This document shows positions 38,167 to 47,583 of a stretch of 64,000 nt of DNA, in pieces; position 1 is the first letter of the stretch; every line of letters begins with the position of its first letter. The notes below the pieces were generated by a model that saw nothing but the letters and a program-made list of their open reading frames with translations, ran no database searches and had not been told where the DNA came from. The stretch comes from Prochlorococcus sp. MIT 0701. GTDB taxonomy: Bacteria > Cyanobacteriota > Cyanobacteriia > PCC-6307 > Cyanobiaceae. The position numbers and the translations under genes are program-made. Location: assembly GCF_000760295.1 (NCBI RefSeq), contig NZ_JNBA01000039.1:1-64000 (forward strand), given 5' to 3'.

Positions 38167-40557
38167 CTATGCCTCGCTTGAGGTGACTAGTTGTTGACCA
38201 TTCTTGGTGCTCTTGCCTTTGACCTCACTTTTTGTTGTAGTTGCGTGATTGGTTAGATCTGAATCAACATTCATATTGGCTTCAACAGTCATTGCTGATC
38301 CATTAACTTCGAGGTCAATTTGGTTCCGTAAGGCGTCAACTTTGACAACCTTCACGTTTACTTGATCACCAAGTTGATAGATCTTGCGATTCTTCCGACC
38401 CACCAATCGGTTTTGACGTGAGCGATATTCGTACCAATCGTCATTTAAAGAGCTGACGTGGACAAGACCCTCTGCCATAGAAGGTGGAATTTCCACAAAG
38501 AACCCATAACTCTGCACTCCGCTTATCACCCCCTGATGCTCTTCCCCAACAAGGGATTCCACGATACGTGCCTGAACCATGGCGATCAGGTCTTGGCGAA
38601 GCTCTTCAGCTTGACGGCGCAGTGTGTTGAGGCGATGCACGAGGCCTTCACTACAGATTTCTTCTAGGTTCTTTGCTTGGCTTGTGCTGAATAGTGGCCA
38701 TTTGATTTGTTGCCAGCATTCACGAGATCCCAGAACCACCTTTTCTTTTTGTCGGACATTTGGACGATCTTTACCGTTACTTAAAAGTGACACTATGATC
38801 TCTTGATTAACAAGATCGGTGTAATGGATAGTTGGACAGCACCAAGGTGATTGTAGGTTCGAAGCCATTGACTTTGTGTCTTCATGGTCGGACTCAATGT
38901 TTCCATTCTCTTTTTGACTATCATGAATTCCGAGCCGTAACACTGGTTCTGGCAGTGCATGGCGTAGTTGCTGATCCAGCACTCTTCGACACGCTGTTGT
39001 CGAAAATGCTTTTGCAAGCTCTGTGGCAGCAGGACTACCTTCTTCATCAAGTTCCAAGGCAATATCAAGAGCTAATGCTGATTTAGCAACGTCGTTCAAG
39101 GTGTTGTTGTCTGCTTCTGAAGCCTCAATCACCAGGCCAGGGAGTTGCAAGTTCTGGGCATGTTGCGCCCAGGCGCGATGTGCAGCTCTAATCATGGGGC
39201 TCAAAACTGATTGGGGGTCAGTTTGATCAAGAGGAAGCGCCCATTGATGACGATATGAATCAGGGTCTGCCCAGCGGAGGTCGCCAAGACATTGAAGTTC
39301 TGGAACAGCCAGATCCAGCTCTATAGAGCCACTGGCCTGTTCTCCCATTTGCAATGTACGAGCACAAAAGATCAATGTCTCGAGTTGGGCTAAGTGATCC
39401 TTTACGGACTTCAGAGCCGCAGGGACTGTTCTTGCCTTTGGTTTCCTGTTGCTAAGAGCTGTGAGGGTCTTCGGTCCGATTTCTGCTACTGGCTTGATTG
39501 CGCTAAGGCTGAACTGCCAATCAATCACCTCACCTTCTGCCGAGATGTCGAGAGCAACGCTCACTGCATCGTTGATTTCTCCAACTTTAAATGAGCAGGC
39601 CTTTGAAAGAATTTGGCCGAGTAGGGGATGCCAAACTTCGCCAAGGCAGAGAGCTTCAGCTCGATCTCTTAGCCAGAGATCGAGGTTGTTCCCAATACTC
39701 AGACGTTCTGCTACAGCAGGCGCATGAATCCACAGACGTGTGCCACCTGCATGGGGCTCCACATAGACCGCTGGTAGGGGTGGAGCATCAGATACCTGCC
39801 AGCTGCGCAGTAGCAACACAGGTTGTGAGCTCAGATCTTGCCGATGTTTAGCCGTTGGGGTCTTTAGGCTGCTGCGTGGTGGAGCAGGTCGATCTTGAAG
39901 GTTGGCTTTGGTAAGAAGAAGATCACGATCACTTGAGGGGCCTCCATTCAAGGGAAGTGACCGCGCTACATGCCCTTCAGCGGGGAACTGGGCAATGGGA
40001 TAGCGGTCAAGCTTCACCTCCACCACGCTTGTCTGCTCGCCATCATTCAGATGGGCTTTATCACCATCTGGCAGTTGGATCGTTGCAAGGATGCGGTCAT
40101 CAAGAGGTATCGCAAGGACATTTTGATCTTTGCGTTCAACATGACCAAGCAAGCTGGTGGTGGTCCTTTCGAGGATGCATTGCACCCCACCTTCTGGCGA
40201 TCTTCGACGTCCCCCATCTCTTGTGATGCGGACTAGTACCCGATCTCCGTTCCAGGCATGGTTGAGCTGATGATCGCGAATATAGATATCGTCTCCCCCA
40301 TCATCTCTGAGGGCAAAACAAAATCCTTTACTGCTGCAGCGCAAACGAGCTTCAATCAGTGACTCGTCATCACTGCGCTTTATTGCACCGGCTTCTTCGT
40401 TGTTGACAATGCCGAGTCTCAAAAGACCCTGAAGGGCTGTTCCAAGACCGTCGCGATCGGCCTTTGTGGTGAGCTTGAGAATTTTTTCGAGTTTTTTGAT
40501 CTCCAGTCCCCCAGTAGGGGGTAACTGGTCAAGCAGGTCAGCGACCGTGAACTTCAT
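38167..40557 (-). CDS. RNB-family protein (zam-like) with S1 domain
   Basis: 796 residues with the RNase II/R layout: winged-helix N-terminus, cold-shock/OB segments with EARLRCSSKGFCFALRDDGGDDIYI (about 67-91), a central RNB domain, and a C-terminal S1 domain (GVISGVQSYGFFVEIPPSMAEGLVHVSSL). Notably, the RNB acidic motif usually written D-x-K-D-x-D-D-A is represented only by VGEINDAVSVALD, and the usual TSPIRRY-x-D segment by CPTIHYTDLVNQ, so the catalytic quartet and its Arg seem eroded. Cyanobacteria carry such a protein called Zam (acetazolamide resistance in Synechocystis). It may bind RNA without degrading it. Precedes ubiX by 3 bases. Confidence 0.85.
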   Translation of the reverse strand: MKFTVADLLDQLPPTGGLEIKKLEKILKLTTKADRDGLGTALQGLLRLGIVNNEEAGAIKRSDDESLIEARLRCSSKGFCFALRDDGGDDIYIRDHQLNHAWNGDRVLVRITRDGGRRRSPEGGVQCILERTTTSLLGHVERKDQNVLAIPLDDRILATIQLPDGDKAHLNDGEQTSVVEVKLDRYPIAQFPAEGHVARSLPLNGGPSSDRDLLLTKANLQDRPAPPRSSLKTPTAKHRQDLSSQPVLLLRSWQVSDAPPLPAVYVEPHAGGTRLWIHAPAVAERLSIGNNLDLWLRDRAEALCLGEVWHPLLGQILSKACSFKVGEINDAVSVALDISAEGEVIDWQFSLSAIKPVAEIGPKTLTALSNRKPKARTVPAALKSVKDHLAQLETLIFCARTLQMGEQASGSIELDLAVPELQCLGDLRWADPDSYRHQWALPLDQTDPQSVLSPMIRAAHRAWAQHAQNLQLPGLVIEASEADNNTLNDVAKSALALDIALELDEEGSPAATELAKAFSTTACRRVLDQQLRHALPEPVLRLGIHDSQKENGNIESDHEDTKSMASNLQSPWCCPTIHYTDLVNQEIIVSLLSNGKDRPNVRQKEKVVLGSRECWQQIKWPLFSTSQAKNLEEICSEGLVHRLNTLRRQAEELRQDLIAMVQARIVESLVGEEHQGVISGVQSYGFFVEIPPSMAEGLVHVSSLNDDWYEYRSRQNRLVGRKNRKIYQLGDQVNVKVVKVDALRNQIDLEVNGSAMTVEANMNVDSDLTNHATTTKSEVKGKSTKNGQQLVTSSEA

Positions 40558-40675
40558 TGAGATAGGAAGGTAGAAGACCAGTCTTCATGACCGGCGGTGC
40601 CATCACCAAAGAGGAATGCGAAGACAGCGCAGAGTCAACATTGGTTGTGAGTTAATTCTAGACATTTAATCGCAT

Positions 40676-40984
40676 TTATTTCTCAGGGGCTGCCTCCTCT
40701 GCAGAAGAAAGACTCAGGTTTGAGAACATAAGGCGTAAGCCAATGATCAGAAAACCTAACGAAGCCAGCAATTGCAAAAGGTTTTCAGGGATTAAAGCAG
40801 CCATCGAACCTCCGGCCATGGCCCCCAACAGGCTTGCAAAGACCAAAGCACTTGCAGAACCAAGAAAAACAGCAAAAGGTCGGTTTGTTGTTCCACTGAT
40901 GGCTACGGTTGCCAGCTGTGTCTTGTCACCGAGCTCGGCAAGGAACACTGTGATGAATGTCGATAACAACAGGGTGAAATCCAT
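40676..40984 (-). CDS. half-size UPF0016 (GDT1-like) cation transporter, subunit
   Basis: 102 residues from ATG at 40984; the frame is open further upstream, but that part overlaps the neighbour and reads as shadow. One EFxGD-type motif (FLAELGDKTQLATVAI) and three membrane helices. Full-length UPF0016 proteins (Synechocystis Mnx, plant PAM71, yeast Gdt1) carry two such motifs and move Mn2+/Ca2+. Here the two halves are separate genes 8 bases apart, expected to form a heterodimer. In cyanobacteria this protects against manganese overload and supplies the thylakoid lumen. Confidence 0.85.
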   Translation of the reverse strand: MDFTLLLSTFITVFLAELGDKTQLATVAISGTTNRPFAVFLGSASALVFASLLGAMAGGSMAALIPENLLQLLASLGFLIIGLRLMFSNLSLSSAEEAAPEK

Positions 40985-40992
40985 AGACTTAA

Positions 40993-41352
40993 TTATTGGC
41001 TTGCGATTAGCAGAGACTGTGTGGCTTGTAGTCCAAGCCATAACCCCAAGCCCACCATCAGCACCCCGGCCATTTTTTGTAGGCGTTCTGGTGGCAGGAT
41101 TCCAGCAAGCCAACGACCCACCAAGACGCCCACCAAACTGGAGGAGATGAGAGCTAGGGCAGCCCCGAGAAACACAACCCATGGTTGGCCTGACTGAGCT
41201 GATAGCAATAGGGTTGCTAGCTGGGTTTTATCGCCAAGTTCAGCCAAAAAGACTGTAGTGAATGTCGTTAACAACACTGTTGTGAAACCCACTGCTCCGT
41301 TCTCAGGAGCGGGTTTTGGAATTGTGTCATTAGAAGTTGGTGCCTTAACCAT
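40993..41352 (-). CDS. half-size UPF0016 (GDT1-like) cation transporter, second subunit
   Basis: 119 residues from ATG at 41352. The second EFxGD-type half (FLAELGDKTQLATLLLS) with three membrane helices and a short polar N-terminus (VKAPTSNDTIPKPAPENG). The motif is almost identical to that of its neighbour, as expected for the two pseudo-symmetric halves. The start overlaps the end of the YkgJ-like gene by 8 bases, suggesting coupled translation. Confidence 0.85.
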   Translation of the reverse strand: MVKAPTSNDTIPKPAPENGAVGFTTVLLTTFTTVFLAELGDKTQLATLLLSAQSGQPWVVFLGAALALISSSLVGVLVGRWLAGILPPERLQKMAGVLMVGLGLWLGLQATQSLLIASQ

Positions 41353-41719
41353 CTTTTTGAAATGGCAGGCGCAGGCTACGTTCAAAATTTCGTAGCTCTC
41401 GGCTTCTACCGCCATAGACAGAGCGAATCTGCTGGCGGCAGCATTGGATTGCAAATGATTCTGATTTGTCCTGCGGCAGATTGAAAAGTGATGCCAGTAA
41501 ACCAACCCTGCAGAAATCAGGGCGGGAGTCATAGATGCGACAACGACGTCCACCAGTGTCGTAATGCTTGCACCAGCCGTCTGGGTTGACCATCCCTAAA
41601 TAAATCTCTTGCTGCCTTTCATTGAGTACTGCGATGGCTTCTCCTCGATCAGTGGGATCTAGACGGCAGCAGGCTCCGCAATTTTGAATGCATTGCCACT
41701 TCGTCCAGGCATGGCTCAT
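41345..41719 (-). CDS. YkgJ-family cysteine cluster protein
   Basis: 124 residues. The N-terminal CIQNCGACCR and later HYDTGGRRCRIYDSRPDFCR carry six conserved Cys typical of the YkgJ/CxxCxxCC family, predicted to bind zinc or an Fe-S cluster. No enzymatic function is established. It begins the minus-strand run that contains the two UPF0016 subunits. Confidence 0.87.
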   Translation of the reverse strand: MSHAWTKWQCIQNCGACCRLDPTDRGEAIAVLNERQQEIYLGMVNPDGWCKHYDTGGRRCRIYDSRPDFCRVGLLASLFNLPQDKSESFAIQCCRQQIRSVYGGRSRELRNFERSLRLPFQKDG

Positions 41720-41824
41720 CCTTCATGCTGTGACAAGGCATCACAGAGTCGGTGATCAGGCACACTTTATGTGAACGCAATCTCGTATCCTCAACCAGTC
41801 AAAAGGGATCATCTCTAAGTCGCT

Positions 41825-41935
41825 ATGGACGCTGCCATCCGCATTCTCGAGATCTTTGGGCCACTTGGCGCAGTCGCCCTGGCCGGTCCAGCAGTGATAT
41901 TCCTATGTTTTTATCAACGCCGATTAGGTCTTTGA
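41825..41935 (+). CDS. psb30: photosystem II protein Psb30 (Ycf12)
   Basis: 36 residues. A single membrane helix with the family core ALAGPAVIFLCFY followed by QRR, matching Ycf12/Psb30 (consensus ALIVLAGPAVIF then a basic residue pair). Psb30 is a single-helix subunit at the edge of photosystem II near PsbJ/cytochrome b559. Upstream, TATCCT (41786-41791) is a candidate -10. The last 22 bases overlap the end of the clcA-like gene on the other strand. Confidence 0.75.
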   Translation: MDAAIRILEIFGPLGAVALAGPAVIFLCFYQRRLGL

Positions 41936-43281
41936 AGCTCGGCAAGAGCGTGATAGACCGGCTTACGTGCCACTAACCGTCCTATGTAGGCTGCCAGCAC
42001 TGAAGAAAGAACTACACCTGCAAATAGTTGCTGATCGCCAACTAGTCTCCAGGCGAACACAATCGAAACCAGTGGAAGCTGTGTGGCACCAGCCAAACCA
42101 GCGGCCATTCCTAGCGCTAAGCCGAGGTGAGTGCTTGAACCGACCAATGCACAAAATGTGTACCCAAGGAGGCCTCCAAACGCAAGTGAAGGGTCAATAA
42201 GGCCTCCAGGTACCCCCGGTGAAAGTGCAATCATCGGAGCTAAGACGCGAACCAAAGTGATCCATATGGAAGTTAGTCCTTGTGAAATAGAGCCACCTTC
42301 AGGGAAATGGTTCGGCATCCCTTCCTGAATCAACAATTGCAGAAGCCCCTCTCCATCACCTGTGCTTGTGCCCCAGCTGGACAGAGCTAAGGCGCTGAGG
42401 CAAATTCCAAGCAACAGACCAGTTCGGATTGGTCGTTGACGCACCCATGGCTCAAGAAATGAAGAGCACCAGACAAGGCCTCGATTAAAGAATCCCCCCA
42501 CAATCCCAGCTAAGACTCCAATTGGAATTGCAATTAAGAGCTGTTCGGATTCTGAAGCCATCACATTGATCATGCCAAGACCGAAGATTGGTTCTCCGCC
42601 AATGCTGCTAAACCAAGCCGCGGAGATTCCAATCACAAGAGCAGGCCAAATCAGAGTGAGGGAATATTCAGTAGTGAGTTCCTCAATCATGAATATTGGT
42701 GCTAGTAGAGGGGTGTTGAAGCCTCCTGCAAGTCCTGCACCACCACCAATAGCCACAATCTGACGCTCATTCAGTGAAGGGAGCCAACGCTTAAAACGTT
42801 TGTGAATAGCTCTTGCAACAGCTGCTCCTACGTGCACGACTGGCCCCTCCCGTCCAAGAGGGAAAAGAGCAACCGTTGCAATAGTCCAGAGAAGACCACG
42901 TTGAATCGTTCTTGGTGCAGCGAGAGCAGGGGCTAGCTGTGAGTGATCTTCAAGAGCATTCATCGTCTGGGGTATCCCAGATCCAGCTGCATCTCGCCAT
43001 GGCCCCCGCTGCAGTAACAAGAGGGTTGGCATCACTCCTATTGGCAAAAGTGCCAATAGCAGACCAATTGGCCGCCAGGAACTTCCTGTTGTTGCAGGTA
43101 ACTGCTGAAATAGAAGCTTTTGAACTCCATCAATAAGGTTGAGTGGCAGGCATGCAAGGCCGATTAGAAGCCCAATAACCAAAAGACATAGAAGATGTTG
43201 GAAGAGCTGAACAATCTCAGATTGTTTTCTTCCGATCACTCCTGGGATTAATTGTTCGAGCCGTCGTAGATCAAAACTCAT
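41914..43281 (-). CDS. ClC-family chloride channel/transporter
   Basis: 455 residues with about ten membrane helices. Selectivity filter segments: GSGIPQTMNAL (about 108-118), GREGPVVHVGAAVAR (about 142-156) and GGLIDPSLAFGGLLGY (about 363-378). The filter Ser-Gly-Ile-Pro and the gating-glutamate motif GREGP are intact. Whether it is a Cl-/H+ exchanger or channel is not decidable from sequence alone. Overlaps recJ by 4 bases. Confidence 0.92.
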   Translation of the reverse strand: MSFDLRRLEQLIPGVIGRKQSEIVQLFQHLLCLLVIGLLIGLACLPLNLIDGVQKLLFQQLPATTGSSWRPIGLLLALLPIGVMPTLLLLQRGPWRDAAGSGIPQTMNALEDHSQLAPALAAPRTIQRGLLWTIATVALFPLGREGPVVHVGAAVARAIHKRFKRWLPSLNERQIVAIGGGAGLAGGFNTPLLAPIFMIEELTTEYSLTLIWPALVIGISAAWFSSIGGEPIFGLGMINVMASESEQLLIAIPIGVLAGIVGGFFNRGLVWCSSFLEPWVRQRPIRTGLLLGICLSALALSSWGTSTGDGEGLLQLLIQEGMPNHFPEGGSISQGLTSIWITLVRVLAPMIALSPGVPGGLIDPSLAFGGLLGYTFCALVGSSTHLGLALGMAAGLAGATQLPLVSIVFAWRLVGDQQLFAGVVLSSVLAAYIGRLVARKPVYHALAELQRPNRR

Positions 43282-45176
43282 GGGCGAAGTCCCAGGCCTA
43301 TTAATCCCTCTTCCATCAGATTATGAATGTATGGATGCCTAGCTCGACTGTCACTGCTTTTAAGGTTTCCATTGCTTGACAAGATGGCTTTTAGGACCTC
43401 ACCTTTGGGATTAATTAGTACCATTTCACCTTCTTTATCGATAAGGCAGCGATAGGTTTTACCTTTTCGATGAAGGTTGATTTCAGGGCAATATGCTCGT
43501 AGGGCGACAATCTCCATCTGCAGGCGATCCTCCCCTTGCCAGTGGTTCATGTTGATTCGAAATGCCAAGTCAATCCGTTCAGGAACTTGGGCTTCGCTTA
43601 TCCATCGCCACGCAATTGCTCTCCTCTGGCAGTCACCTTGGGACAAAATCATTTGTAGGTGACCACCACGCATTCTGTGCTGGTCAACAACAAGACAATC
43701 CCTGGCCCAGAACAGTGGAGCTGGGTGACCAATGCCAAAGGGCTCTAGTTGCTGAAGGCCATTCCATAGATCCAAGTTGATCTCGTGAAGCTTTAAAAGT
43801 GTTTCTGGTGAAATAGAGGCCCCACCACAAACAGTTGCATGCCAATTGGTAGCTAACTCATTTAATGCTTCATGCAGTGCTCCTACTTTTTCAGCCCGAA
43901 TCGTGAAACCACCTGCTGCTGAATGGCCACCAAAGCGATCAAGATGAACAGCACAGGCCTTGAGAGCATCATTCACAGCGAACCCAGATGGTGCACGTAC
44001 AGAGGCACGTAGACGTCCATCTCCCTCACCAGCAAGTAATGCAGTTGGGCGAAAATATCTTTCCATTAGACGAGCTGCCACGATTCCGATCACGCCATGG
44101 TGCCAATGATTCTGAGCAAGCATCAAAAATGGTGGAGGGGTTGCACCTTCGGCCTCAACCAGGGCAATAGCTTCTGCCTCAATGGCATTACAGAGATCCT
44201 TGCGCTGCCGGTTGAGCTGGTCACATTGACGAGCAAGGGTCATGGCCTCGTCTTCGTTGTCAACTGTCAAAAGTTTCACCACGAGCTGCGGATCACCTAG
44301 TCGCCCTACGGCATTGATCCTTGGGGCTAGCTGGAAGCCGATGTCTTCGGCTTTAAGGGGACGTTCTTCTAGACCAGCAAGTCGTTGGAGAGCTCTCAGG
44401 CCTTTACATCGGCTTCGATGCAGATTGTTCAGGCCTTCTCTCAAGAAGGCTCGATTTGCACCAGTGAGCGGTGCCATATCCGCTACGGTCCCAATACAGA
44501 ACAAGTCTCTGGCAGGCCCTACAGCTTCTTTGCAATCCATCGCTTCAGCAAGAGATGAAGCAAGCAGGTATGCCAGCCCTACGCCTGCCAGACATCGGTA
44601 GGGTGAGTCTTGAGGTGTTACTGATGGATGAAGCAGGGAAAGGACTTTAAGAGGTGAATCAGGGAGTGTGTGGTGGTCGGTGAGGATCACCTCCATGGAG
44701 AGATTCTCTGCTTGCTGCAGTGCCTCTTGGGCTGTTACACCGTTGTCGACGGTGACAATCAGTCGAATGCCCTGTTCATGAAGCCTTGTCACCATGTCGC
44801 GATTTAGCCCGTAGCCTTCGCTTTTTCGGCTCGGAATCGCAGCTATTGGTTGAGCGCCAAGACACTTCAAGGTCAGCATTAGCAAGGCTGTGCTGGTCAT
44901 CCCATCGGCGTCGTAGTCGCCACAGATGGCGACTGATTCTGCTTTTTGACAGGCTCCCTGCAGACGGATAATGGCCTTCGCTAGATCAGGAAAGTGACCG
45001 CAAGGATCTGGCGGTTTGGGTGGTTCCAGAATCGTTGCAGCTGTAGAGGAATCCAGCACGCCTCTGCGAACCAGCACTGCCCTTAGGGGCAAAGGAAGAG
45101 GAACTTCTGGCAGAGGATCAGGGGTGATGGGCGTCGGCAGCTGCCAGCTCCAGGAAGGATGTTCGGATGATGACAA
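43278..45176 (-). CDS. recJ: single-stranded-DNA-specific exonuclease RecJ
   Basis: 632 residues. DHH phosphoesterase domain with CGDYDADGMTST (about 99-110) and TDHHTLP (about 166-172), DHHA1 motif GGHSAAGGF (about 417-425) and a C-terminal OB domain. Degrades ssDNA 5' to 3' in recombination and mismatch repair. The stop overlaps the clcA-like start; the next gene upstream is divergent. Confidence 0.95.
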   Translation of the reverse strand: MSSSEHPSWSWQLPTPITPDPLPEVPLPLPLRAVLVRRGVLDSSTAATILEPPKPPDPCGHFPDLAKAIIRLQGACQKAESVAICGDYDADGMTSTALLMLTLKCLGAQPIAAIPSRKSEGYGLNRDMVTRLHEQGIRLIVTVDNGVTAQEALQQAENLSMEVILTDHHTLPDSPLKVLSLLHPSVTPQDSPYRCLAGVGLAYLLASSLAEAMDCKEAVGPARDLFCIGTVADMAPLTGANRAFLREGLNNLHRSRCKGLRALQRLAGLEERPLKAEDIGFQLAPRINAVGRLGDPQLVVKLLTVDNEDEAMTLARQCDQLNRQRKDLCNAIEAEAIALVEAEGATPPPFLMLAQNHWHHGVIGIVAARLMERYFRPTALLAGEGDGRLRASVRAPSGFAVNDALKACAVHLDRFGGHSAAGGFTIRAEKVGALHEALNELATNWHATVCGGASISPETLLKLHEINLDLWNGLQQLEPFGIGHPAPLFWARDCLVVDQHRMRGGHLQMILSQGDCQRRAIAWRWISEAQVPERIDLAFRINMNHWQGEDRLQMEIVALRAYCPEINLHRKGKTYRCLIDKEGEMVLINPKGEVLKAILSSNGNLKSSDSRARHPYIHNLMEEGLIGLGLRP

Positions 45177-45245
45177 TGGTCCCAGGCAACCTTCTGCATT
45201 TTTAGCGTTGCATCAAGCTGTCAGGAAGTTGTATCGCCGCTAGAC

Positions 45246-46004
45246 ATGAACAAGCTTTGTTCAGTGTTCTGGGACGTTGATGGAACCCTTGCTGACACAG
45301 AAATGGAAGGCCATCGCGTGGCCTTTAATGCGGCCTTTGCTGAGGCCGAACTTACTTGGTATTGGGATCAAATCCTATACGCTGAGCTTCTTCTAATACC
45401 AGGTGGGAGACAACGTATTGAGACCTATGCTGAGCGGCAGGGAGAAGAGTTCAATGAAGAGTTTTTGGCTCAGTTGCGTAGGCGTAAACAACACCACTAC
45501 ATCGAAAGAATACGTTCTGGACACGTCCCTTGGAGACCCGGTGTGCGGCGTCTTCTCAAGGAACTCCAACTGAATGGAGTTGAGCAATGGGTGGTAACCA
45601 CAAGTGGTCGCGACTCTGTAAATGCCTTACTTGAGGTGAGTTTCCCTTCTGGTGATTCACCGTTCCAGGGATGTATCACCGCTGAGGATGTTTGCCTTGG
45701 AAAGCCACATCCAGAGGGATATCTGCATGCTCTTTGCGCCAGTGGTTTCAACAAGAATGAGGTAATTGTGATCGAGGATTCTGCAGCTGGACTTGCTGCC
45801 GCTAGATCTGCAAATCTGCCATGTCTGCTCACCCCATCCCCATGGGATCAGGAACTCAAATCACAGTTTCACCAAGCCAATGCGGTGTTCGACCATCTTG
45901 GTGACAAAGAGTTGCCCTGCAAAGTGCTTGTAGGCCCTCCTTGTCTCCAAGGACAGGTCAAGCTGGAGTACTTAGAAAGACTCGTCGTTATGGCTCCTTC
46001 ATGA
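45246..46004 (+). CDS. HAD-superfamily phosphatase (CbbY/beta-phosphoglucomutase-like)
   Basis: 252 residues. HAD motif I DVDGTLADTE (nucleophile Asp10 and Asp12), motif II VVTTSGRDS, motif III GKPHPEGY, motif IV VIEDSAAGLAA. The cap-type insertion and IEDS match the CbbY/Gph subfamily. Substrate unknown; a sugar phosphate or phosphoglycolate-like compound is likely. The end overlaps the ycf20 start by 4 bases. Confidence 0.92.
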   Translation: MNKLCSVFWDVDGTLADTEMEGHRVAFNAAFAEAELTWYWDQILYAELLLIPGGRQRIETYAERQGEEFNEEFLAQLRRRKQHHYIERIRSGHVPWRPGVRRLLKELQLNGVEQWVVTTSGRDSVNALLEVSFPSGDSPFQGCITAEDVCLGKPHPEGYLHALCASGFNKNEVIVIEDSAAGLAAARSANLPCLLTPSPWDQELKSQFHQANAVFDHLGDKELPCKVLVGPPCLQGQVKLEYLERLVVMAPS

Positions 46005-46336
46005 GCCTACAAAACACACGCTTTGCACGATTCCAGCGTCAGCTTTGGGGGCATCTTTCTCAAGCTTGGCTTGGATCATGGCGGCGACGCAGCATTGCTC
46101 TGATCGCTTTGTTGCTTGGTTTTTATCTCGGTAGCAACCTCACTGTCTATTACCTGCAGAAGATTGACATGAGACCGCTCGTTGTCATTGTGATGGTTCT
46201 GATCATTGAGCTATTGGTCTTCTTGCGCAGCCGTGTTGAGATTGAGCCTTGGCCGTTGCACTGGTTGGCTTTGGACAACCTGAGGATTGGCGCGGTTTAT
46301 GCAGTAGTCCTCGAGGCCTTCAAGCTTGGTTCTTGA
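46001..46336 (+). CDS. ycf20: Ycf20/DUF565 family membrane protein
   Basis: 111 residues from ATG at 46001, chosen because it overlaps the previous stop (ATGA). The core RRRSIALIALLLGFYLGSNL with two membrane helices, and a final segment IEPWPLHWLALDNLRIGAVYA, match DUF565. Plant Ycf20-like proteins influence non-photochemical quenching; the cyanobacterial role is unproven. An upstream in-frame start at 45941 is not needed. Confidence 0.85.
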   Translation: MSLQNTRFARFQRQLWGHLSQAWLGSWRRRSIALIALLLGFYLGSNLTVYYLQKIDMRPLVVIVMVLIIELLVFLRSRVEIEPWPLHWLALDNLRIGAVYAVVLEAFKLGS

Positions 46337-47357
46337 TCACCATCAAAACAAATTTTTAACGCCTTGGTCTGACCCTCCCGACCCCCAGATTCTCTTTCCA
46401 ATTCAACCTTTTGAACAGTTACTCGTTCAATTGGGTTGGCCTGATCCACAAGCTTGGCTTATCCATTGGCAAGAACGAGGTGGCACATCGTTAAAAAAAC
46501 CTTTCTGGTATCCATCGACCCGCACCGATTGGATTTGGGGGCTTGGTTTGCCTTTACTCACACTTGTGGAAGGCTGTCTTGGCAAAAGCGACCGATCATT
46601 GCTTGGTATTACAGGCCTTCCGGGTTGCGGCAAGACGAGCCTTGGCCGTTGGCTCGAAGCCGCTGCTGGAGAACTGGGTTGGCCGATCAGGGTGATTTCA
46701 CTGGATGATTTTTATTGGCCATTCCCTGAGCTCGATCGAAGCATGAGAGGTAATCCCTGGGGAGTGCCAAGAGCTCTTCCAGGCAGCCATGATCTCGATT
46801 TGTTGGCCAGTGTGCTGGATAAATGGCAGTCAACTGGTCAGTTACAAGCACCGATGTTCGACAAAGCGCTCCGTCATGGTCGAGGTGATCGAGATGGCTG
46901 GCACCTTTCTGATCCAAAGGTGCTTGTCATAGAAGGATGGATCCTTGGTTGCTTACCTTGCAAATTTGAAGATGTAGACCAATTTTCGGATCAGCTCGTA
47001 CCATCGCTGAGCAAGCTTGAGCATGATTATCGCCTTGTTGTCCAAGACGCATTGAGCGGCTATGTGCCGATATGGGATCGCTTAGATACTCTCTGGCATC
47101 TGAAAGCAATCGACCCTAACTCCACACGCATTTGGAAGGCTCACCAGGAGAGCTTGATGCAACTAAATCGTGGTGTTTGCCTTGATCAAGAATCGTTTGA
47201 GGGTTTTGTGCGCATGATCCTTGCCTCTATTCCCCTGACTTGTCTCGATGGAATAGAGGCTGATGTCGTCGCCACCCTTACGCCTTCACGGCAGTTGATG
47301 TGGGTCGGTATGAGGGGATATCAAGACTCATCATCATCAGACTCTTGCAATGGATAA
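46326..47357 (+). CDS. D-glycerate 3-kinase (GLYK type)
   Basis: 343 residues. P-loop GLPGCGKT (about 98-105), [33 protein letters not shown] and [10 protein letters not shown] match the plant/cyanobacterial GLYK family that phosphorylates glycerate to 3-phosphoglycerate in photorespiration. The N-terminal 50 residues are less conserved. Start TTG at 46326 overlaps ycf20 by 11 bases. Its 3' end overlaps rpmF on the opposite strand by 37 bases. Confidence 0.9.
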   Translation: MVLDHHQNKFLTPWSDPPDPQILFPIQPFEQLLVQLGWPDPQAWLIHWQERGGTSLKKPFWYPSTRTDWIWGLGLPLLTLVEGCLGKSDRSLLGITGLPGCGKTSLGRWLEAAAGELGWPIRVISLDDFYWPFPELDRSMRGNPWGVPRALPGSHDLDLLASVLDKWQSTGQLQAPMFDKALRHGRGDRDGWHLSDPKVLVIEGWILGCLPCKFEDVDQFSDQLVPSLSKLEHDYRLVVQDALSGYVPIWDRLDTLWHLKAIDPNSTRIWKAHQESLMQLNRGVCLDQESFEGFVRMILASIPLTCLDGIEADVVATLTPSRQLMWVGMRGYQDSSSSDSCNG

Positions 47358-47497
47358 ACAAATCCTTGTGCTCGACCACTTAGAACCGATTTGCCGATTG
47401 ATAGAGCGCGTTGAGCAGCTGTGGCGGCTTTAGCTTTCCAGATGGCATGACGCTGATTACGTTTGCCTTTGGAGGTTTTTTTCTTCGGTACAGCCAT
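47321..47497 (-). CDS. rpmF: 50S ribosomal protein L32
   Basis: 58 residues. Starts [18 protein letters not shown], the standard L32 beginning, then basic helix [18 protein letters not shown] and an acidic end (LQESDDDES). Slightly longer C-terminally than in E. coli, as in other cyanobacteria. The zinc-binding Cys seen in some L32 proteins are absent. Its last 37 bases overlap the glycerate kinase gene on the other strand. Confidence 0.95.
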   Translation of the reverse strand: MAVPKKKTSKGKRNQRHAIWKAKAATAAQRALSIGKSVLSGRAQGFVYPLQESDDDES

Positions 47498-47583
47498 CTC
47501 AGGCAGGAACAGCCAAACGACAATCCTCCCCTTTAGTAAGGCCTTGCGTCAAATAGCTAGGCTCTTGAGACCGCAATGTTGCT

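Noticed and set aside
40676-41182. Longer version of the first UPF0016 subunit
   Set aside because: The extra N-terminal residues overlap the neighbouring gene in another frame and look non-coding; ATG at 40984 gives the conserved start.
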